From the NCBI GenBank assembly GCA_964447015.1, contig CAYUQU010000021.1, positions 1 to 46,244 on the forward strand: a stretch of 46,244 nt of DNA. Direction: 5' to 3'. The notes beneath the pieces were generated by a model. The model saw only the letters and a list, made by a program, of their open reading frames with translations. It did not search any database and had not been told where the DNA came from. The position numbers were made by a program, and so were the translations under genes. Of this stretch, positions 41,371 through 46,244 are shown in pieces. Positions within the stretch are counted from its first letter, which is position 1. Each line of letters begins with the position of its first letter. Origin of the DNA: Wandonia sp964447015 (GTDB taxonomy: Bacteria > Bacteroidota > Bacteroidia > Flavobacteriales_D > Crocinitomicaceae).

Positions 41371-42315
41371 ATGATAGAAATTGTAGAATTCAAAAATAAG
41401 TATGCCTCATTTTTTGAGTCTTTAAATAGAGCATGGATTGAGGAACATTATACAATAGAATTGAAAGATAAATATGTATTAGAAAATCCTAAAGAGGCAA
41501 TATTAAATGACGGTGGAAAAATATTATTTGCCAAACACAATAGTACTATCATTGGAACGGTAGCTTTAAAAAAAATTCATGATGGATTATTTGAGTTGAC
41601 AAAAATGGCGGTTGATAAAAACTCAAGAGGTTTAGGTGTAGGTAAATTATTGTGCAAGAGTGCCATTGAAGAAGCAAAGAAAATGAAGGCAAAAACCATA
41701 ATACTCTATTCCAATACCCGGCAATCAATAGCAATAAACATTTATAGACAAGTAGGATTTATAGAAATCCCTGTGGAAGAAGGGATTTATGATCGTGCAA
41801 ACATCAAAATGGAGTTAGCCTTAAGGGAAAGCTTAACAAATGAAGAAATAAGTAGATTAATTCAAAGTTACGGTAAATCATACGACAAAATCCTAACTTG
41901 CTTGAACAATATCCCGAGAGAGATTTGGGATTGGCCCCCTCCCTTTAATAAATGGACAATTCGCCAGAATATTATCCACCTTACGGATAGCGAAGTGAAT
42001 TCGTATATCCGATGTCGTAGATTTATTGCAGAACCAGGTAGTCAGGTTTTAGGTTATAATCAAGATTTATGGGCGCATCTGTTATATTATAACAACCAAA
42101 ATATAGATGATGCTTTAGAACTGTATCGTCTACTAAGAAAAATGAATTACAACCTTATCCGACAAATCCCTTTTGAAATGTGGGAAAATACAATTGAACA
42201 CTCCGAGAATGGCACAATGAAAATGTGGCAATGGCTAAAGTATTATGAAAATCATACGCACACACTCCAGATGGAACGCGTATATCAAGAATGGAAAAAA
42301 TCAATAAATAATTAA
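41371..42315 (+). CDS. GNAT acetyltransferase fused to a DinB-like domain
   Basis: A 314-residue two-domain protein. Residues about 1-150 are a GNAT N-acetyltransferase: LTKMAVDKNSRGLGVGKLLC holds the acetyl-CoA loop (R/Q-x-x-G-x-G/A form), followed by AINIYRQVGFIEI. Residues about 160-314 are a DinB/YfiT-like four-helix domain: NIPREIWDWPPPFNKWTIRQ, then NIIHLTDSEVNSYIRCRRF with a candidate metal His, and NHTHTLQMERVYQEW at the end. One of the usual ligand His positions in the last helix appears to be Glu. DinB-like proteins include metal-dependent thiol S-transferases. The fusion is a continuous frame with no sign of sequencing trouble. It is the first gene of the MocR-linked operon. Confidence 0.86.
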   Translation: MIEIVEFKNKYASFFESLNRAWIEEHYTIELKDKYVLENPKEAILNDGGKILFAKHNSTIIGTVALKKIHDGLFELTKMAVDKNSRGLGVGKLLCKSAIEEAKKMKAKTIILYSNTRQSIAINIYRQVGFIEIPVEEGIYDRANIKMELALRESLTNEEISRLIQSYGKSYDKILTCLNNIPREIWDWPPPFNKWTIRQNIIHLTDSEVNSYIRCRRFIAEPGSQVLGYNQDLWAHLLYYNNQNIDDALELYRLLRKMNYNLIRQIPFEMWENTIEHSENGTMKMWQWLKYYENHTHTLQMERVYQEWKKSINN

Positions 42316-42321
42316 TCAGGC

Positions 42322-42849
42322 ATGAATACTGCAAAATGGTTTGAGAAGAAATTTAATTTCACCTTTGGAATGGAGAAGTACGATGGACTGTATAAGCGTC
42401 TTGAATCCGCCCCCATTCGTTATAAGCATACGGTTGCAAGCCTTTCTAACGAATTGCTCATTGCGAAATCAGAAAATGAATGGTCGATTAAAGAAAACAT
42501 TGGACACTTAGTTGTCTTAGAAGCATTATGGCAAAAAAGATTTAAGGAAATAATTCAGAGCATACCTGAAATGTCTCCAGCTGATTTAAACAATACGCTT
42601 ACTAATGAATCGAATTTCAATCATTCTTCTATATCCTATCTCTTAGAAAGTTTTATTACTTCAAGAGCTGAAACCGTTAGCTTACTTGACAGCTTTCTGC
42701 ATAATGATTTTACAAAAAGCTCTGTTCATCCTCGCTTAAAACAACCTATGAGGGTCATTGATTTAATGCTCTTTATTGCAGAGCATGATGACCATCATTT
42801 TGCTACAATACAAGAAATTTTAAAACGAAACAATGAATTGGGAAAATGA
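42322..42849 (+). CDS. DinB-family protein
   Basis: A 175-residue DinB/YfiT-like four-helix protein, not DNA polymerase IV despite the name. Metal-binding histidines are likely in SIKENIGHLVVLEALW and in the last helix IAEHDDHHFATIQEIL, which has the usual His cluster. The family contains bacillithiol, mycothiol and other thiol S-transferases and maleylpyruvate isomerase relatives. The substrate is unknown. It starts 6 nt after the GNAT-DinB fusion and overlaps the nitronate monooxygenase start by 17 nt, so the three are tightly coupled. Confidence 0.85.
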   Translation: MNTAKWFEKKFNFTFGMEKYDGLYKRLESAPIRYKHTVASLSNELLIAKSENEWSIKENIGHLVVLEALWQKRFKEIIQSIPEMSPADLNNTLTNESNFNHSSISYLLESFITSRAETVSLLDSFLHNDFTKSSVHPRLKQPMRVIDLMLFIAEHDDHHFATIQEILKRNNELGK

Positions 42850-43900
42850 CATAACGAGAAAATTAAACATCAGATACCCTATTATACAAGCTCCTATGTT
42901 GGGTGTCACGTCTCCAAAAATGGTAGCTTCTGTTGCTAATGCAGGAGGTCTTGGTTCCCTTCCTTTAGGAGGATTAAGCGTTGAAAGAAGTAAGGAGTTA
43001 ATACATGAAACCAAACAATTAACAAGTAATACTTTTGCAGTGAATCTGTTTGCTCATGAAATTCCACTTATTTCGGATACGGCAAAAAGACAAGTTGAAG
43101 AAATGACTCAATTATTGAATCGATTAAGCCATGAAAACAACTTGCCAACCAAAGATCTTAACTCCTCCAATTTTACTTTTCATTCACACGATACTCAAGT
43201 AGACTTAATTATTGAGGAACAAATACCTATTGTCAGTTTCACTTTCGGAATTTTATCTGACGAAGCATTAAAAAAACTAAAAGCGAATAATATTATCTTA
43301 ATTGGTACTTGCACCTGTTCCGAAGAAGCAAAATTGCTTGAAGATAAAGGAGTAGATATTGTATGTGCGCAAGGTATTGAAGCAGGTGGACATCGCGGAA
43401 GCTTTCTAAAAAGTGATTTACTCCCTCAAATCGGCAGTTTTTCGCTCATTCCACAAGTTTGCGACGCCGTTTCAGTTCCTGTGATAGCAGCAGGAGGTAT
43501 TTTCGATAAAAGAACATACAACGCGGCAATCAGTTTGGGAGCAAAAGGTGTACAATTAGGCAGTGCATTTATCAATTCAGATGAAAGTCTTGCAATTGAC
43601 AGCTACAAAAATGAAATTTCCATTTCAAAAGACATTGATACAAAATTAACTCGATCGTTTTCAGGAAAATGGGCAAGAGGAATTGTGAATGATTTTATTA
43701 AAAACATTGATGAATCCAACTTGGAAATTCCCACATACCCTATTCAAAATTCACTGACTGGTGAAATAAGAAAACAAGCTAAAAAGACCAATAATAAAAA
43801 CTACGTGAACCTTTGGGCTGGTCAATCATCACGATACGCACAAAGAAAGTCATGTAGGGAAATAGTTGAACAACTAATTTTTGATATTGAAAATAATTAA
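42833..43900 (+). CDS. Nitronate monooxygenase (2-nitropropane dioxygenase family)
   Basis: A 355-residue FMN-dependent TIM-barrel enzyme. Family features are the start YPIIQAPMLGVTSPKMVASV, NAGGLGSLPLGGL (about 37-49), the catalytic-His region CAQGIEAGGHRGSFL (about 181-195), VIAAGGIFDKRTYNAAISLG and KGVQLGSAF for the FMN phosphate. Nitronate monooxygenases oxidise alkyl nitronates such as propionate 3-nitronate, a natural toxin. The family also contains flavoenzymes of other function. Its ATG lies inside the end of the DinB gene, and a branched-chain aminotransferase gene follows after 28 nt. Confidence 0.9.
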   Translation: MNWENDITRKLNIRYPIIQAPMLGVTSPKMVASVANAGGLGSLPLGGLSVERSKELIHETKQLTSNTFAVNLFAHEIPLISDTAKRQVEEMTQLLNRLSHENNLPTKDLNSSNFTFHSHDTQVDLIIEEQIPIVSFTFGILSDEALKKLKANNIILIGTCTCSEEAKLLEDKGVDIVCAQGIEAGGHRGSFLKSDLLPQIGSFSLIPQVCDAVSVPVIAAGGIFDKRTYNAAISLGAKGVQLGSAFINSDESLAIDSYKNEISISKDIDTKLTRSFSGKWARGIVNDFIKNIDESNLEIPTYPIQNSLTGEIRKQAKKTNNKNYVNLWAGQSSRYAQRKSCREIVEQLIFDIENN

Positions 43901-43928
43901 ACATCCTTGATAAAAAATATAATAAATT

Positions 43929-44993
43929 ATGAAAACAGTAAACACAATTCCAGTTGAACTTTCAACAAATAGTCGATTAGGCAGCTATGATTCAAATAAA
44001 ATTGTCTTTGGAAAAAATCCGACGGATCATGTATTTCTTGCAGAGTATAAAAATGGTAAATGGAATAATCCTAGAATTGAACCATTTCATGATTTAACAC
44101 TAAGCCCTTTAGCTTTATGTTTTCATTATGGCCAAACAATTTTTGAAGGATTAAAAGCATACATTCAGTCAGATGGAAAAGTGAATATTTTTCGTCCTAA
44201 AAAACATCAGCAAAGAATGAACAAGTCTCTAGAGCGGATGTGTATGCCTACCATTCCTGAAGATTTATTCATGGACGCAATACATACATTGATTGATTTA
44301 GAAAAAAATTGGATTCCTGATACCGAAGGAAGCTCTCTATATATACGCCCTTTTGTAATTGCTACTGAACCTCGTTTGGGTGTAAAAGTGTCTGATGAAT
44401 ACCTTTTTATGATTGTATGCATGCCAATGGCTAGTTATTATTCCTCTAACTTGAAGGTTAAAGTGGAAACTGAATTTGTAAGAGCCGTTGAGGGTGGTGC
44501 CGGATTTGCAAAATGTGGAGGGAATTATGGAGGTGCATTTTATCCAACACAAAAAGCGAATGAACATGGTTTTGACCAGGTACTTTGGACAGATGGGAAA
44601 TATCATGAATTTATTGAAGAATCTGGAACAATGAATGTGATGTTTGTTATAGACAATGTTTTAATAACTCCTCCTTTATCAAGTTCGATACTTGATGGTG
44701 TAACACGTGATTCTATAATTACACTTGCAAAGGATTTGGACATCAACGTAGAAGAACGAGAAATAAGCTATAAAGAACTTGAAGAAGCTTTTAGAAATAG
44801 AAAAAACGTAGAAGCCTTTGGTGTCGGAACTGCTGCTGTTATTTCTCCAATTGAATTGATAGATATTAAGGGTACAGAATATACACCTAATGTCAATCAA
44901 AACGCGATACTTCATGTTTTGAAGAAGCAGCTTCAAGATGTTCGTAAGGGATTAACTGAAGATAAACACTCGTGGAATTACATACTTCAATAA
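43929..44993 (+). CDS. ilvE: Branched-chain amino acid aminotransferase (class IV PLP)
   Basis: A 354-residue BCAT of normal family length. The start of the catalytic region is LALCFHYGQTIFEGLKAYIQ, the PLP Lys195 is in GAGFAKCGGNYGGAF, and later are FIEESGTMNVMFVI and PLSSSILDGVTRDSIITLAK, all family signatures. It exchanges the amino group between leucine, isoleucine or valine and 2-oxoglutarate. In this operon it may be a pathway-specific copy rather than the housekeeping one, because it is flanked by a nitronate monooxygenase and a thioesterase and is under a MocR regulator. That is inference. Confidence 0.9.
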   Translation: MKTVNTIPVELSTNSRLGSYDSNKIVFGKNPTDHVFLAEYKNGKWNNPRIEPFHDLTLSPLALCFHYGQTIFEGLKAYIQSDGKVNIFRPKKHQQRMNKSLERMCMPTIPEDLFMDAIHTLIDLEKNWIPDTEGSSLYIRPFVIATEPRLGVKVSDEYLFMIVCMPMASYYSSNLKVKVETEFVRAVEGGAGFAKCGGNYGGAFYPTQKANEHGFDQVLWTDGKYHEFIEESGTMNVMFVIDNVLITPPLSSSILDGVTRDSIITLAKDLDINVEEREISYKELEEAFRNRKNVEAFGVGTAAVISPIELIDIKGTEYTPNVNQNAILHVLKKQLQDVRKGLTEDKHSWNYILQ

Positions 44994-45005
44994 GACAAAT
45001 TAATT

Positions 45006-45431
45006 ATGGAATATAAAAGCAGAGTACAATCAAGTTTTGATCAACAAAAGTTCATGAAGCATCTTGGTGCAGAGCTGAATCAAATAGAACCAGGAATGTG
45101 TGAGATACATCTACCTTATCATGAGAGTCTCACCCAACAAAATAAATATTTTCATGCAGGTGTGATAAGCACACTTGCCGATACCGCTGGAGGCTATGCA
45201 GCTTTTTCTCTAATGAATCCAGAAGATTCTGTATTAACCGTTGAATACAAATTAAATCTTCTTGCACCAGCTAAGGGAGAATTACTTATTGTTCGCTCAA
45301 GTGTGTTAAAATCAGGAAAAACATTGACTGTGTGCACCTCTAATGTATTTGTTGTAAGTAATAACCAAGAACAACTGTGTGCGACTGCAACAATAACGTT
45401 AATTGCTTTGAAAAACTATAAAACTAAGTAA
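45006..45431 (+). CDS. PaaI-like hotdog thioesterase
   Basis: A 141-residue acyl-CoA thioesterase of the PaaI/4HBT hotdog fold. The active-site segment is FHAGVISTLADTAGGYAAFS (about 45-64), with the HxG and Asp of PaaI enzymes. The strand VLTVEYKLNLLAPAKGELLI follows, then the closing strands SGKTLTVCTSNVFV. It likely cleaves a CoA thioester in the cytosol. It starts 12 nt after ilvE and ends 3 nt before the next gene. Confidence 0.88.
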   Translation: MEYKSRVQSSFDQQKFMKHLGAELNQIEPGMCEIHLPYHESLTQQNKYFHAGVISTLADTAGGYAAFSLMNPEDSVLTVEYKLNLLAPAKGELLIVRSSVLKSGKTLTVCTSNVFVVSNNQEQLCATATITLIALKNYKTK

Positions 45432-45434
45432 GTG

Positions 45435-45938
45435 ATGGAAATTACAACTGTAAATTCATTTCTCGATTACTACAAAAGAATAAGAGAAAGAACAAATAAA
45501 CTAATCGAAATCATCCCTCATGAGCATTTCGACTTTGCATACAGAAAGGGGAAATTCACAATTGCAGATCAAATCAGACATATAGCAACTATTGAACGAT
45601 ACATGTTTGCAGAAACAATCGCTGGACGTAAAAGTAGCTATCACGGTTGCGGAAAAAATTTAGCAGATGGACCTGAGAATGTCGTTAATTACTTCCATGA
45701 ACTGCACCGTCAATCAATTGAAATTTTCAGTAGTATAAGTAATGAAGATTTACAAAGAAAATGTACAACACCGGGAGATGCTAAAATGGTTATCTGGAAA
45801 TGGTTAAGAGCAATGATTGAACATGAAATTCATCACCGTGCTCAACTATATTTATACCTCAATATACTAGATGTAAAAACTCCTCCAATTTTTGGTCTTA
45901 CAGCTGAAGAGGTAGAAGCAAATAGTTTTAAAAAGTAA
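45435..45938 (+). CDS. DinB-family protein
   Basis: A 167-residue DinB-like four-helix protein and the third DinB domain of the operon. I start it at ATG 45435; a GTG one codon upstream is also open. Likely metal ligands are His in ADQIRHIATIERYMF (about 47) and the cluster in MIEHEIHHRAQLYLYL (about 138-142), the complete DinB pattern. The end VKTPPIFGLTAEEVEANS matches a common DinB subgroup. It follows the thioesterase with almost no gap. Confidence 0.87.
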   Translation: MEITTVNSFLDYYKRIRERTNKLIEIIPHEHFDFAYRKGKFTIADQIRHIATIERYMFAETIAGRKSSYHGCGKNLADGPENVVNYFHELHRQSIEIFSSISNEDLQRKCTTPGDAKMVIWKWLRAMIEHEIHHRAQLYLYLNILDVKTPPIFGLTAEEVEANSFKK

Positions 45939-45944
45939 AAAAAA

Positions 45945-46244
45945 ATGAAAAACAATATAATTATCCCCAAATTTTTACATGATGTTCTAGGTGAAAAATC
46001 TAATTGGCTTGACATTATTTTGATTCAAGTAATCGCCATTTTTACAGTTATAGTTGTATGGGTATTATCTTTTGATTTCATGTTTAAGAAATGGGAAATC
46101 TTCATACTATTACTTTTAGCATATGATATTGGCGGTGGTGTAATTGCCAATTTCAGTTCATCTACAAATCTGTTTTATGAGAAAAACAATAAAAAAAGAA
46201 TCATCTTTATATGTGTCCACATACTACAACCTGTATTACTTGCA
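45945..46244 (+). CDS. Membrane protein, N-terminal part (cut by window end)
   Basis: An ATG 6 nt after the DinB stop opens a frame of 100 codons that runs off the right edge. It reads MKNNIIIPKFLHDVLGEKSN at the start, then three hydrophobic stretches at about 22-45, 51-68 and 86-100 (IILIQVIAIFTVIVVWVL, IFILLLLAYDIGGGVIANF, IIFICVHILQPVLLA). The short spacing suggests it belongs to the same operon. I do not recognise the family from this part. Confidence 0.7.
   Translation, partial: MKNNIIIPKFLHDVLGEKSNWLDIILIQVIAIFTVIVVWVLSFDFMFKKWEIFILLLLAYDIGGGVIANFSSSTNLFYEKNNKKRIIFICVHILQPVLLA

Noticed and set aside
42322..45938. DinB genes as DNA damage polymerases
   Set aside because: These belong to the DinB/YfiT four-helix family named from Bacillus, not to DNA polymerase IV; no polymerase motifs are present.

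Overview
The window looks like the chromosome of a Bacteroidota bacterium, most likely Flavobacteriales and perhaps near Fluviicola/Crocinitomicaceae (the family-level guess is inference). The signs are: AT-rich DNA; many start regions with the Bacteroidota promoter element TAnnTTTG, often about 19 nt after a TTG; a fused SecDF; a protein with a type IX secretion (T9SS) sorting tail; a TonB-dependent receptor with a CarboxypepD-like N-terminus; and weak A-rich ribosome binding sites.

Layout. 1-8631: end of pyrB, a STAS protein, RNase Z, RarA, a TetR regulator with a ferredoxin/flavodoxin-NADP reductase, a secreted T9SS hydrolase broken by one extra G, a VUT/YhhQ queuosine-precursor transporter, a CaCA antiporter and a TatA-like protein. 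8714-11842: secDF with its own promoter and terminator. 11982-17821, minus strand: a lipoprotein, then an overlapping operon of two glycosyltransferases, HddA, HddC, GmhB and a MORN-like protein, which together look like a GDP-D-glycero-alpha-D-manno-heptose supply line for a surface glycan; gmhA is not here. 18059-22252: an XRE/S24 regulator, a TonB receptor and a LuxR-type response regulator. 22359-27840, minus strand: a tight operon of an LptF/LptG-type permease, two GT4 glycosyltransferases and ribBA, with a START-like gene upstream. 27914-36194: a membrane methyltransferase, tRNA-Met(CAT), a J-domain/KTSC protein, OsmC, an AsmA-like protein, a secreted protein, two NTF2-like proteins and a secreted alpha/beta hydrolase.

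From tRNA-Asp(GTC) at 36565 onward the window turns into an accessory region. A tyrosine recombinase of the Bacteroidota mobile-element type sits directly downstream of the tRNA, behind clustered GGTAACC repeats. Next are a 489-residue protein ending in a HEPN-like RNxxxHG motif (a candidate ApeA-like abortive-infection RNase) and a MocR (GntR-aminotransferase) regulator. The MocR gene is divergent from a compact operon: GNAT-DinB fusion, DinB, nitronate monooxygenase, branched-chain aminotransferase, PaaI-like thioesterase, DinB and a membrane protein cut by the window end. A 13-nt direct repeat spaced exactly 30 bp lies between MocR and this operon and is a good candidate operator. The island's right end and second att site are outside the window.

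Smaller structures of interest are a dispersed family of intergenic hairpins with AGACTCAAG-type arms, two of them followed by a 27-nt module whose stem changes while pairing is kept; a small hairpin at the predicted 5' end of both tRNA transcripts; and a GC-rich near-perfect palindrome downstream of tRNA-Met. No rRNA genes, CRISPR arrays or insertion sequences were seen.
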